Shown in pieces: positions 31,931-43,058 of a stretch of 64,000 nucleotides of DNA (positions within the stretch are counted from its first letter, which is position 1; the number at the start of each line of letters is the position of its first letter). The stretch is from Cenococcum geophilum 1.58. Taxonomy: Eukaryota > Ascomycota > Dothideomycetes > Gloniales > Gloniaceae. Made by a program: the position numbers and the translations under genes. The notes beneath the pieces were generated by a model. The model ran no database searches. It was not told the origin of the DNA and was given only the letters and a program-made list of their open reading frames with translations. The DNA is taken from NCBI GenBank assembly GCA_001692895.1, contig KV748203.1, positions 248,001 through 312,000 of the forward strand. The letters are read 5' to 3'.

Positions 31931-33775
31931 ATGGATGACGGCAACGAGGCATTCCAGACCAGAAGAGAGAGCCATTACGGACAACAGCGGTCATCACTTC
32001 ACTCTGACAGGTCTCTCGCATCTAGATCCCGTCCACAGAGCGCGAATCCGTTGGCAGACGACTACACACTTCCGACAAACTACGACAATTTCAACGAGCT
32101 CTATGTACCGCTGCCAATCGAGAACCCGACTGAAGCTACAACGTATCGTCCTAGGAACTTGGAAGATGCTCGCCGCGAGAGGCGTGGCAGTGCCATAAGT
32201 GCTGTTAGTCGGAGAAATACTGCGACGACGGATCACTCAAGGTCAAGGATCGAGCAGCATGATGGGGAAGAGTATACTATCCCGGATAATTACAAGAATT
32301 TGAATGAATTCGCGGGCCCATCACCTGTCGAAAATCCGAAGGAGGGAAGTTTATATCATCATCGCTCATTGGAACAGGAGAGATCAAAGTCAAGAGATGC
32401 ACGCCAGTCAAAGAGAGCCAGTGTGCAGCAGGCCCCTTCAAGCCGTAGGAATACGGCAACGGGACTCGGGCCCGAACAGAACCTCTCAGAAGTAGCTGCT
32501 CCCCCCCCTCTTCAAGATCAGCACTCTTCAGGGCTGTTTCCAAAGGACGAGGAATCCGGGTCATCCGTATCTGGGGAACCTAGGGGAATAGAACCATCTC
32601 CACGGAAACACAAGGTGTCGCGATTTGCAACCCAATTATACACCGTCTCGTATCTCGTTTTTTTCTCGATATTGGGGACATTGGCGCGACTCGGCCTTCA
32701 GTGGTTGACATTTTACCCGGGTGCTCCGGTAGTGACGAGCGTCCTATGGGCGAACTTCGCTGGGACGCTGTTCATGGGCTTCCTGGCTGAGGACCGACGG
32801 CTTTTCCGCGATGAATGGGGCAACGGCGGGATAGAAGAAAATCAGCGTCTGAGCGACGAAGAATCTCCTCCCGAGCGTGAAGCGGCCGCAAAAGCTGCGC
32901 ACGTCAAAGTAAAGAAGACAATCCCGCTTTACGTTGGCCTCGCAACCGGTTTCTGCGGCTCCTTCACGTCCTTTTCGTCTTTTATGCGCGATGTCTTCTT
33001 CGCACTATCAAATAACCTTCCAACGCCTGTAAACCATCACTACCCCTCCTCTGCTGGTCATATTTCTACTACATCGACGATTTTGAGAAACGGTGGGTAT
33101 AGTTTCATGGCCCTCCTCGCTGTTGTTATCCTGACCCTGGCACTCTGCCTCTCAGGCCTCAAACTCGGTGCGCACATTGCCATCCTCCTAAACCCGCTAA
33201 CTCCCACCTTCCCTTTTGTTCTTCTTCGCAAAATCCTTGACCGTGCCGTAGTTGTTGTGGCATGGGGTGCCTGGCTGGGCGCCGTCTTTATGGCCATCTG
33301 GCCCCCCGATCGTCCGTCTGGGCCCGATAGTAAGGGCAACTGGGCGGATGAGACATGGCGCGGACAAGCTGTCTTTGCTCTCGTATTTGCGCCTGCAGGT
33401 TGCTTGTTGCGCTTCTATGCTAGCTTAAAATTAAACGGTATCATGCCATCCTTCCCACTGGGCACCTTTGGCGTGAACATCTTCGGGACTGCGGTGCTGG
33501 GCATGGCATTCGACTTGCAGCATGTGAGTTTGGATAATACTGCCGGTGTGGGAGGGGGCAGGGTCGGGTGCCAGGTCTTAGAGGGTGTCATGGATGGTTT
33601 CTGTGGTTGCCTTACGACTGTGAGTACATGGATTGCGGAGCTGAATGGGCTTGGGAGGAGACATGCTTATGTGTATGGGGGAGTGAGTGTGCTGAGTGGG
33701 TTAGGAATTTTAATTATCATCATGGGGAGTGTGAGATGGACTGTTGGTTGGGACACGGTCGCTTGCGTTACTTGA
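31931..33775 (+). CDS. FEX1: Fluoride export channel FEX (two CrcB/Fluc domains)
   Basis: One exon of 614 residues. The N-terminal 230 residues are hydrophilic and contain a duplicated block: residues about 45-99 and 115-177 both run YT(L/I)PxNYxNxNE, ENPxE and end SRRNTAT. Two Fluc domains follow. Domain 1 has SYLVFFSILGTLARLGLQWL, WANFAGTLFMGF and GFCGSFTSFSSFMRD; domain 2 has WGAWLGAVFMAIW, TFGVNIFGTAVLGM and GFCGCLTTVSTWIAE. The conserved Asn and the TxxSTF-like motif of both halves are present. By family it expels fluoride across the plasma membrane. The acidic loop between domain 1 helices is long (about 50 residues). Confidence 0.93.
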   Translation: MDDGNEAFQTRRESHYGQQRSSLHSDRSLASRSRPQSANPLADDYTLPTNYDNFNELYVPLPIENPTEATTYRPRNLEDARRERRGSAISAVSRRNTATTDHSRSRIEQHDGEEYTIPDNYKNLNEFAGPSPVENPKEGSLYHHRSLEQERSKSRDARQSKRASVQQAPSSRRNTATGLGPEQNLSEVAAPPPLQDQHSSGLFPKDEESGSSVSGEPRGIEPSPRKHKVSRFATQLYTVSYLVFFSILGTLARLGLQWLTFYPGAPVVTSVLWANFAGTLFMGFLAEDRRLFRDEWGNGGIEENQRLSDEESPPEREAAAKAAHVKVKKTIPLYVGLATGFCGSFTSFSSFMRDVFFALSNNLPTPVNHHYPSSAGHISTTSTILRNGGYSFMALLAVVILTLALCLSGLKLGAHIAILLNPLTPTFPFVLLRKILDRAVVVVAWGAWLGAVFMAIWPPDRPSGPDSKGNWADETWRGQAVFALVFAPAGCLLRFYASLKLNGIMPSFPLGTFGVNIFGTAVLGMAFDLQHVSLDNTAGVGGGRVGCQVLEGVMDGFCGCLTTVSTWIAELNGLGRRHAYVYGGVSVLSGLGILIIIMGSVRWTVGWDTVACVT

Positions 33776-34849
33776 GCGATTTTAAAGATATAGAGTTGTA
33801 CGATTATGAGAGTACCTCGTCGTCGCAGGATTTTTTACGCCAGAAGACGGATTGGAAATCTTGGATGTATTACTTAGAGAGGATATAAAGTATTAGATGG
33901 GATGTCATGCAGGCAATTAGAGGACTGAAAAGGCCTTTGGTAGATTGGCAGAAATGCTTAATTGCACTAAATGGTATGCATAATATCCCCAGATATCTCA
34001 AGCACTTGACCTTTTTCAACATTTATGAGTATTAGTCCCGCGTGACACTAGACCACGACACTAGACCATGGCATGCTTTGGACATGGCGGGAGAGGACTG
34101 GAATTTGAATATTAAGCGCACCACGCTCACCTTTGATTTCCTTTTCGTCTATGGAAAGGAAGCTAGCCTTGGAATCTAATAAAATTATGTGTATCAGGTA
34201 TCAAAATCACAGTGACTTGCAAGAAATGTGAAAGACCATAATAGCTTTCGTCATTGTTACAACATCCCCGCTGACGATTTGATCTGTGCATATGATTGTG
34301 AACGCCACCAGCGGCCAGGGCGCCTTTAGCGTTGCAGAAGTGCAGTCCAGCCCCAGGTGCCAAGGCAACGCGACAACATGTGGCTTGCCCGTGAACAAAC
34401 AGGTTACTGCAACGACAGCTCTAAGACTAATTCACCGCGTGCAAGATTCCCACGACAGCTGAAACGCGATGGATCTCCAGCGATGCCAAATTTCTATCAG
34501 AATGACTTCCTTCAGCGAATGAGCATGGATCGACTGTGTGGCCGGCGGCGGGAAGCATTGGCATGAACAGCAAAGGGCAATGTTACGCAGGAAACGGGAA
34601 ATGGGCGGGTGTGGCTAACGATGACGTCTGGAGTACGATACAGCAATGGCGCTGATCCTCCAGGTTGGTGCTTTTCACAATAATGCGTCATGACATGTCA
34701 GGGAGCGCACATTTTTGGCCATAGCTCCCGAATTCGACCAAAGTCTAGCTCCCCCAGCTCCCTTGTCGAATCCTGAATGGGTCTTTCGATGAGGCCCTCC
34801 AATGGGCCTTCAATGGGGCTTCAACGGGCGACGAAGCTTCGAGGACGAT
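33776..34849. other. Intergenic, no gene recognised
   Basis: Short frames only. The 34000-34700 region is of ordinary composition. No repeat or RNA gene seen. Confidence 0.45.
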
Positions 34850-34970
34850 CTACAACCCCTTCCCCTGTACGGATTGCTAGCGTCTAGGCACATTCTGTAC
34901 GGAAGGAGTGAGTGTTCTCATATATTATATGCCAAGCCGCTAGCAATCCGTACAGGGAAGGGGGTTGTAG
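34850..34970. mobile_element. Foldback MITE (121 bp)
   Basis: Two arms of about 33 bp, CTACAACCCCTTCCCCTGTA... and ...TACAGGGAAGGGGGTTGTAG, are almost perfect inverted repeats around a 55-bp AT-rich loop. Possibly flanked by TA within the ends. No coding. Confidence 0.7.
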
Positions 34971-34999
34971 ACAAAACAGGTGTTGTAGACAAAACAGGT
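34964..34999. repeat. 18-bp tandem duplication beside the foldback
   Basis: GTTGTAGACAAAACAGGT occurs twice in a row, the first copy overlapping the right end of the foldback. Possibly a slippage or excision scar. Confidence 0.85.
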
Positions 35000-35251
35000 G
35001 TTGAGGGAACTTTGACATCTCGGCAGCCGTTTCGGTGGTGAAGTTGCTATGACGTTTGCAGCTTGCAGCTGTGTCGCCTGCTGTGTCGCCTGCTGCGTCC
35101 AAATAAAGCTTCCAGCTCATCTTCACCTTCCCCTCTTCTCTTTAACCATTCATCAATTATTTGGTTTTGTGTCTGCATTTTGTGATACCCTAGCAGCTTA
35201 ATTCCTCATACACTCACCACTTGATACCCAGACCAGTCAAATACCCTCATC

Positions 35252-38241
35252 ATGGTGTCGACGGCCGTCAACCGTCCTACCGATGTTAAGCAGAAGGAGA
35301 AGGATGTCAACAATAAGCTACAGCTCTATGGCATCTACTCTGGTCAGTACCCTTCAATTTTTTTGATGTTATGATTCCTAACGTCACGCCACCAATTCGC
35401 TACAGAACCTGGAGCTAACAATTCAATCTCATAGCATTTGCCAATGGCAAAATTCCTTCAGTAAGGAAGATTTCACGAGTTCAATTGACCTGAATTAACA
35501 TGTTTCCAGAACAAGCAAATCGACATCGCCCTAAACAGCGCCCTAGCATCAAAGCCGCTCTCGGCTCCGTCAAAGAAGCTCTCGCCAGAAGGCCAGAAGC
35601 TCGTTGGTGATTTGAGAGATGTTATCGAGAAAGCTAAGATCCTTCTTCTCATGAAGAACGAGGGCAATCTCCTCCAGGACTTCATATGGCAAACACAGCA
35701 GATTAGCGGTGGTGACGCGACAAAGCCTGGCGCGCCCATCGACAAGGAAACTGCGAAGCAACACGGCAATGAAGCCTTGGAGGGCCTTCGAACACTGGGC
35801 ACGCTTATCATATCCAATGGACAGTTCCGGAAGCTGTGTATGTTTTACTAACTGCTTTGGTTTTCAAGATTACGAGCTAATGACATCATAGTGAGCGATG
35901 CGACTATCCTCCTTCGAGACATGGCTGGCGACGCCGCCCAGAACGCTGCCAACCGCGTTAACCCTACTGATGAGCAACTCGCGCAGATCGATCGTCCCGC
36001 AGAGGACGACACCTGGCATAATGTACCGCATATTTCAAGGGACAAGCTCACCAACCAGCTCAGATCCAAAGTCCCTTTCGGCAAGGGAGATGCTCAGAAA
36101 GTTGCTGGCGATGTTACTCAGGCTAGCCACCCTACTGGTTCTCGCGACCCTGCTGATGCTGCCGACCTCGCCCTCCGTGACCAGCAGGAAGGTACCTACT
36201 CAGGCCTCGATGCTGGTGCAGCTGCTGGCGAGCTCAGGAATCAGGTCTCAGACAACGTTCCCGAGGAACACAAAGACAAGTCTCGGCAACAGCGTGAGAG
36301 GGTCAGAAATTACATCAGCAGCAAGGTGCCTAAAGAGCGTCGTGAGCAGACTATTTGGCGCCTAAAGAAGATGGTTGTGGAAATTCAAGGTCATCAAGAT
36401 TGTGAGTGTCAACGAACGCAATCATTATTCATTTATAAGGCTAATCAACTTTCAGATCTCCGTGCCATTGACACCCTCCTTGGGCTTGCCGAGGAGTATA
36501 CTGGCCATTCGAAGACTCTAGCCGCCCATGGTAAAGGTGCCGTTAAAGGTGCTCATACTGATGATAGTTTGCAGATGGCTGAAGCTGACCTGAAGGTATT
36601 TTCTCTTCAGATTTTACATCCAACAACCAGTCAATGCTGATTGAATTATAGACACTCATCGAGCGCTTCGCCAACAGCACCTCTGCTGACGATCTATTTG
36701 ACTCTATCAATGCCATTTATCGTGATGCCGACCAAGACCCTGAGTTGAAGAACTGGTTCAAACAGATCGACGCCTACATCCGAAGATGTCTCAAGCAGCA
36801 GGGGTTTATCATGGACACGTTCTCCTTCGGGAGCGTTACCGAGGCCATACCGACCGCATTGTTGACGAGTTCAGATTTATTGGTAACCAATTTGATGCCG
36901 ACCCGCAAAATAAGGCTTTCACCCAAAGCTTGCAGAAGCTGTTCTCTGACCTTGGCAATGACGAGAACAGCAACGCGGCCTTTAAGCCTCATCTCATTAA
37001 GGATTTGACTGAGGTGATCCTTCCGGGTATTTTCGAGAGTGTTCGCTATGTGCCGATTCCCCGTATCGAGTATACCGATCCATCTATGGATGCCATCGTC
37101 GAGAACTTGGTTATTGAGAGTGACAACTTGGCTCCCAATGTTCTTGAATTTGGCAGCGACAACTACTGGCGTTGGGGCCGTAAGCAGATTACTAATAAGA
37201 GCAAGAGCAAGGTCATGCTGTCAGTTTCTGGTGTTCAGATGGACCTTAGAGGTATGTTAATGAACACTTGTCCCACCACTGCTCGTTCACAAATTGACGT
37301 GTTATGCAGATGTGTCTTACTATGTCAAGAGGAAGCAGGGCTTCCCCTCCATTACCGATAAGGGTGTATGTGATGTCTTCATGGGCGGCAATGGTTTAAG
37401 CTTTAAGGTTGAGATGGAGACAGCCGACCCATCTGACAAGATCCACTTCTTCAAAGTCAAAAAAGTCAACGTTGAGATCAAAAACTTATCCATCAAACTC
37501 AAAAAATCCAACCACAAGTTGCTCTTTAGCCTGTTCAAACCACTTCTGCTCAAGGTCATGCGACCAGCCCTTCAGAAAATTTTGGAGAGGCAGATCAAGG
37601 ACAATGTCAACCAGTTTGACAGCCTACTTTACCAAGTCAAGGCTGAAGCGGATCGTGCAGCGGAAGATGCTAAGCGCAACCCGGATCCCGAGAATATTCA
37701 GAACATTTACCAATGTTATCTCACCGCCATAAACAAGCAGATCACGCAAGGTAAGCAGAAGAAGGACGAGTTGGTGGCTAAGACAGAGGAGAAGAGGGTC
37801 AATGTTGCTGTTACCCAGCACGACTCCATTTTCAAGAACATCTCGCTTCCAGGTGGTATCTCGTCAAAGGCTACCGAGTTCAAGGAACTGGCTGCTAAGG
37901 GTGGTAAATGGGAGAGCCCAGTTTTCAGCATTGGCTCGGCAAAGGAGACCTCCAGCCTCCCGAAGATTGAATCTGTTACCCGGAAGCCACATAACACTGC
38001 CATGGGCCAGATTGGTCAAGGCACCACTGGCGGTCATGGAAACACTGGCGGGNATGGAAATATTGGTGGTTACGGCACTCAGGACCCTATCTACGGTAAC
38101 TCCAATGGCTTCAGCAACCAGGTTGAGCGTGCATTGAATGACCAGAACTACTCCCTGCACAATGGAGGTGTCAACGGTGGCGCGACATCGCATCATACGA
38201 CGCTCGGGAAGGAGAACCCGGTATTGCAGGGTGCCGTCTAA
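35252..38241 (+). CDS. HAM1-like TULIP-type lipid-binding protein, internally disrupted
   Basis: Exons 35252-35342, 35435-35460, 35510-35837, 35892-36401, 36456-36595, 36652-37251 and 37310-38241. The start is MVSTAVNRPTDVKQKEKDVN. The order matches the fungal HAM1-like family (HAM1_N then HAM1_C), about 900 residues: helical N-terminus (FANGKIPSNKQIDIALNSAL), KVPKERREQTIWRLKKMVVE, then VPIPRIEYTDPSMDAIVENL and FGSDNYWRWGRKQ, a fold resembling BPI/TULIP lipid-binding domains. Role inferred: membrane or lipid transfer. Near 36800-36830 the frame changes: RRCLKQQGFIM is followed by GHVLLRERYRGHTDRIVDEF in another frame, and part of the family's usual sequence is missing. Either an out-of-frame deletion or an assembly fault. 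A glycine-rich tail holds an ambiguous base at 38053. Confidence 0.85.
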
Positions 38242-38865
38242 GCCCCTTCCATACAAGTGGAAGGAAAGTGGTGCCATTTGCCGTGACTGAGGCAGATTAA
38301 CTTTTTCTTTTGTCAAGGTTGGAAAGATAATATGGACTTGGTCAGGGCGGTTCTCAGTCTCGACGGAACCGATCGGTTTTTTTTGTCATTGTATGTTCAT
38401 GATACCACTCCTGCGATTGCGCGTAGTGCACGTTTCACGAGAATCAAAACTGGCGGTAATGCAGTGGATAGTAGGAATACCAGGATACCAATGTTTCGTA
38501 TAATTAGGCCCCAGAATTCTATTATGGAAAGGGAGTATTCGATAATATCTAAATATTTCAATTACAGTTACAATCTCATGACCTGAGCTGAAGGTTTGGT
38601 GGTAAAACTTGGTTAGGGTCGGTCGAATGCAAACTTGTTGGTTTCATGATGATTGGCATGGCATTCAGGAAGTTGAAAGGCATGAACCTAGCTGTTCCTA
38701 ACCTCAACCATTACTGAAATAATGCGAGAAAGGCAAATATCATCCGCTCATAAAATTTCAGACACTAATCTTCAACATGAATGCTCCGTAGCAATGCTGA
38801 TACTGCTGCATGACATTATTAATGCAATAATAATCAGTGCTGGTCCCTTTGATCAACTTGAAGGC
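38242..38865. other. Intergenic between convergent genes
   Basis: Contains the 3' ends of the HAM1-like gene and SAF1. No further gene seen. Confidence 0.5.
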
Positions 38866-41133
38866 TTAGACATCTACGTCCAGCTGCCAGTCCGGCCTCC
38901 CAAATCTCCATTCCGAGAAGGGAACCTGCCCGGGCATTTCGGTCCCATCAGCAAGCCGCAACCTAGGAAAGGAACGCTCCGCCCAGATGTATTTAAAGCC
39001 TTTGCCCGGAGACGCACCGTGCATCGTTGGCTCGGTGAAGAGCCGTCGTGGAGCAAGCCTTGCCGCAGGAAGCCCGTTATAGTTATCTGGAAACGAAGGT
39101 AAGCCTAAAAACCAACGAGCCCAACTATTAACCCAGCGAAGCGTACTAGTAATAGCGCCTAAAGATTGAGACGAACTTGGTTCAGGGGATGATGATAGCT
39201 TCCCCGGGACACTAGTTTCGCCTTCAACTTGGCCAAGCTCCGCTGTGTCTGGGTCTGCTACAATGCAACGATCTGTTACTTTAGCTGCGAGACTTTCGTT
39301 GACTAGGACCAGTGCACCGCTATGCCAGCCAGCGGCACTGACGCTTAGAGCGAAGTAGGCGCCTAGTCCGTCTTCGTCGGCATCCTTGAAGTCTGGATAT
39401 TTATCCCAGTCTTTGCCTTCTTGCTCAAACCACTCGCTAATCTCGCCCTGCACGTTCGCATCTGTGACCGTCATGCGAAGTCTCTCCTTTGCTTCTTCTG
39501 GATCTTTACCTCCAGAGGTCATGAATCGTATCCACTGCTTCTTCTCGGGTTCGAACCATACTTGTCGACCATGAGTGTAAGTATGTGGAAGGAGTTTGCC
39601 ATCCCGGCTAAATCCTACATACCGAATCCCTCTGATTCTGCCTTCTGGGTCGCCATCACCGCCTAAGCCGAGTGCACCACAACCTTGTGGTTCTGTACCG
39701 TATGAGGTGATCCGACCAGTACTGTGAAGTGCATGGAAATGGTAGTCGCCGAACGCAACTGAAATAACATTGTTATGCTGAAGCGCGGGAATCCACTTTA
39801 GGCCCGTGATCTCGTTCTGATCTAAATCATTGTAGCGGCGCTCCCAGCATTCTTCGAGGTAATCTTGATGAGCCGTAATAACTTCGCCACCTTTAAATAC
39901 TGCAAATGACCGGAATGATCCCTGAACGTCCGAGGTGGTTCCTGCGTCATTGCGTAATACTCGAAGCTCCAGGATTTCTGGAATACTTCCGTCATCGCCA
40001 TCCCAGGTCATCTTAGCTGTGAAAACCTTTCCAATATCGGTCACAAACACCACGAAGTGTTCCAGCACGATGTAATTGACGACCGAGCCAACTTCTTCTC
40101 CAAGAGCTTCGTCTTCCTTGAAGCCGCGAGAGGAATTTCTCTGACGCTGATATGCTGTCTTTGGAACTACGGACTCCATTACGAGCACAGTGTCCACTTC
40201 CCCTTCGCCATCGTTCCGCTTAACGGGAGTCCAGAGTATTATTCCAGTCCCATATATATATGCTGAACTTTTACTCCATCCAGCTATAACCTGTCTAACG
40301 CGGCCAGTGCTCCGCCTCTGTTCTGTCGTAGATTGGCTGGTGCCTGAACTGGACGATGTCTCGTTGACATCGACATGCAAGAATTTGACTTGGAGCGACG
40401 GCTGATACGCAGCGTACCACGACCAAATCTTACCACTATCAGAGAGGCCCAGAATATGAGATCGTCCTGAGGAGAATTGACGGATGGCAACAGAAGGCTC
40501 GTATCTCTCGTTGACTTGTGGGAAGCTGGGAGGGTATTGCAGAGGTCGAGGCCCGTCTGTACTATGATCACGGGCAACATGCAAGCCATCTAGTACGCCA
40601 ACCGTATAGAGGCAACCTTTTGAAGTTAGCAGCGTGGTGGACCAGCCCCTGCATATATGATTAGTCCTTCGGTCTGAGAAATGCACGGATATAGTAACAT
40701 ACCCACACTGCATGTCAGCAATGATACCTAGTTCCCTTGTCCTCTCCATCTCAGTTGGGAAGGATACGTGAAAATCTCGATACGTCCACCTGCGCCGCAT
40801 CTGCGGTGCCATGTGGGCGTCGTGTCCCTCAGGTGTATGGCCCAAACAAAGATGCGTATTATTACCCCATGTGAAGACGCGACTTTGGGTTAGTAGCCTG
40901 CGGTACATTTTCTGCCATCGTTCTCCATCGGCTTGCACAACTGGTTGGTTTGGAACACGGAAGGTACATTGGGTGACTTGGCTCCAGAACGAACTATCCA
41001 AGCGGATAGAAGACTGTTGCAAGGCTTTGCAGGTGCTACAGAGCGAGAGGAAGCTATTAGCATCAAGGTATGGAAATATAAGAACAAGAATGTCTAGGGG
41101 AAGGTCTATCAGAGAGGTTATTCGATCTGCCAT
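38866..41133 (-). CDS. SAF1: SCF-associated factor 1: F-box plus RCC1-like repeats
   Basis: The start is MADRITSLIDLPLDILVLIF, opening an F-box (LPLDILVLIFPYLDANSFLS). RCC1-type strands follow: SRVFTWGNNTHLCLGHT, GCLYTVGVLDGL, SSGRSHILGLSDSGKIWSWY, VAFGDYHFHALHSTGRITSY and GCGALGLGG. A 54-nt intron (40702-40649) has a length divisible by three, so the frame stays open across it; removing it joins DMQCG to GWSTTLL. About 740 residues. By family (yeast Saf1) it is the substrate-recognition subunit of an SCF ubiquitin ligase. Divergent from GCD2 with a 300-bp gap. Confidence 0.9.
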   Translation of the reverse strand: MADRITSLIDLPLDILVLIFPYLDANSFLSLCSTCKALQQSSIRLDSSFWSQVTQCTFRVPNQPVVQADGERWQKMYRRLLTQSRVFTWGNNTHLCLGHTPEGHDAHMAPQMRRRWTYRDFHVSFPTEMERTRELGIIADMQCGYVTISVHFSDRRTNHICRGWSTTLLTSKGCLYTVGVLDGLHVARDHSTDGPRPLQYPPSFPQVNERYEPSVAIRQFSSGRSHILGLSDSGKIWSWYAAYQPSLQVKFLHVDVNETSSSSGTSQSTTEQRRSTGRVRQVIAGWSKSSAYIYGTGIILWTPVKRNDGEGEVDTVLVMESVVPKTAYQRQRNSSRGFKEDEALGEEVGSVVNYIVLEHFVVFVTDIGKVFTAKMTWDGDDGSIPEILELRVLRNDAGTTSDVQGSFRSFAVFKGGEVITAHQDYLEECWERRYNDLDQNEITGLKWIPALQHNNVISVAFGDYHFHALHSTGRITSYGTEPQGCGALGLGGDGDPEGRIRGIRYVGFSRDGKLLPHTYTHGRQVWFEPEKKQWIRFMTSGGKDPEEAKERLRMTVTDANVQGEISEWFEQEGKDWDKYPDFKDADEDGLGAYFALSVSAAGWHSGALVLVNESLAAKVTDRCIVADPDTAELGQVEGETSVPGKLSSSPEPSSSQSLGAITSTLRWVNSWARWFLGLPSFPDNYNGLPAARLAPRRLFTEPTMHGASPGKGFKYIWAERSFPRLRLADGTEMPGQVPFSEWRFGRPDWQLDVDV

Positions 41134-41437
41134 TGTTGAAGTCAATGAAGCGGCTCTGAATTAAGGTTACCCGGCGCTAATAGGTAAAAACAGCTGAGTC
41201 AGAGACCGTGGGGAATCCGTCCTGTAATTTTTCTTTTGCGAATCAGTCATATTCATCCCACGTCCAAAATCCCATGATCTGAACATCAGATGAACTGCCC
41301 ACTTCTGGGAATTTACCCAGTTGAACATCTTCAAAGGCTCATACCGAGAGTTTTAGGTTTAAGCTTCCGCACCAGCTTGGTGCCTTTATCTGACATTTAT
41401 TCTTGACACTTCATTCCAGAGAAGTACATTGAGCAGT
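41134..41437. promoter_or_regulatory. Divergent promoter region of SAF1 and GCD2
   Basis: Both starts face outward across about 300 bp. No specific site is claimed. Confidence 0.4.
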
Positions 41438-42994
41438 ATGAGCAATCAACCGTCTGGTGGTAACCAGGAGTTACCGACATCAATACCAAATGACTCAGGT
41501 CAAAAGCCTCAGCAGTCCCAGGGTGAAAATCAGAAGACGGCCGGACCAGAACCGGCAGCACCTCCTACACTATCAGGCGCAGAATTAAAGAAAAGAGCTA
41601 AAGCAGAAAAGGCTGCAAAAAGGGCTCAGCAAAAAGCCACTGGTCCTCCGAAAGAGCCAAAACCTGCTGCAAAGGAATCGAAACAGGGACCAAAAGAGTC
41701 CAAGCAAGCGCAGAAAGAGTCGAAACAACCGCCGAAAGAGTCTGAGAAATCTCGGCCTATGCCACTTCGAAGAAGGGGGTCACAAACTGCCACCCCGCCA
41801 AAAGATCTAAAAAAAGATACCAAGCAAGTTGGTCTATTCGGCCACTTGTACGGTCAGCCAAGGCAGCATACTGTAGCTGGTGCTGTAAAAGAGGTTCATC
41901 CTACTGTGCTTGCTCTAGGTCTCCAAATGAGCAGTTATGTAGTCTGCGGGAGCACTGCTCGGTGTGTTGCGATGTTATTGGCATTTAAAAGTGTAAGGAC
42001 GTCAATTATACCCCACTACCCGCTCATTTATTAATAATCCCAGGTGATCGAATCGTACACAACACCACCCGGCAACTCTCTAGCTAGACATTTAACAGCC
42101 CACCATCTTTCTCCCCAAATTGACTACCTTAAATCTTGCCGCCCTATCAGCATAAGCATGGGCAATGCAATCCGCTGGCTCAAAGACGTCATCATCAAAA
42201 TCGACCCCCAAGTGACAGAATCAGACGCAAAATCCCATCTCCTCAGCTCCATCGACAACTTTATCCTTCAACGGATCACCGCCGCGGACGAGCTGATTGC
42301 CGCAAGCGCCTCCCAGAAAATCCAAGCGGGTGACGTAATCCTGACCTATGCCTCCAGCAGCATCGTGCAAAGCACACTCATCAAGGCGCACAAGGCGGGA
42401 ACACCATTCCGCGTAATTATCGTTGATTCCAAGCCTCTCTTTGAAGGTCGGAAGCTCGCCCGCAATCTTGCGGCGCATGGTCTCCAAGTGCAGTATAGCC
42501 TTGTCAGCGCAGCTGCGCACGCAGTCAAAGAAGCAACCAAGGTTTTCCTCGGCGCGCATGCTATGATGAGTAACGGGAGACTCTACTCACGCGTGGGGAC
42601 CGCGGTCGTTGCAATGCTGGCTCATGAGCGCGACATTCCGGTCATCGTGTGTTGCGAGAGTGTGAAATTCACTGAGCGGGTTGCTCTAGACAGCATTGTC
42701 GGGAACGAAGTTGCCCCCGCTGAAGAATTGCTATCGGAGGCGGAGCGGGAAGCGCTGGTTGGTCTCAAGGGCAAGTCTGCAGATTCCGAGAACGCCGCTG
42801 ATGCCGCAGGAGAGGTGGGAGAGAAGGGAAAGGGTGAAGTATTGAAGTGGTGGCGTGAGGAGCCTAATTTGCAGATGCTGAATATCTTGTACGATGTGAC
42901 ACCAGCGGAGTATATCAAGATGGTTGTGACCGAATATGGGAGTTTACCACCGAGTTCAGTGCCGGTCGTACACCGGATTAGCACGAATACTTAA
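41438..42994 (+). CDS. GCD2: eIF2B delta subunit
   Basis: Exons 41438-41992 and 42044-42994 join as LLAFKS/VIESYTTPPG. About 500 residues. The N-terminal 130 residues are lysine-rich with a repeated KESKQxPKESKQ motif. The C-terminal eIF2B alpha/beta/delta fold shows NAIRWLKDVIIKI, ILTYASSSIVQSTLIKAH, FRVIIVDSKPLFEGRKLA, KVFLGAHAMMSNGRLYSRVG and NILYDVTPAEYIKMVVTEYG. By family it is the regulatory subunit of the guanine-nucleotide exchange factor for eIF2 and mediates inhibition by phosphorylated eIF2. I chose the ATG at 41438 because the frame upstream of it has no ATG. Confidence 0.95.
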
Positions 42995-43058
42995 TTGTAT
43001 AGCTTTGTAATGGTAATGAGAGCTCCTGTTGTAAGATGACCCTAGATGGGCAAATTAA

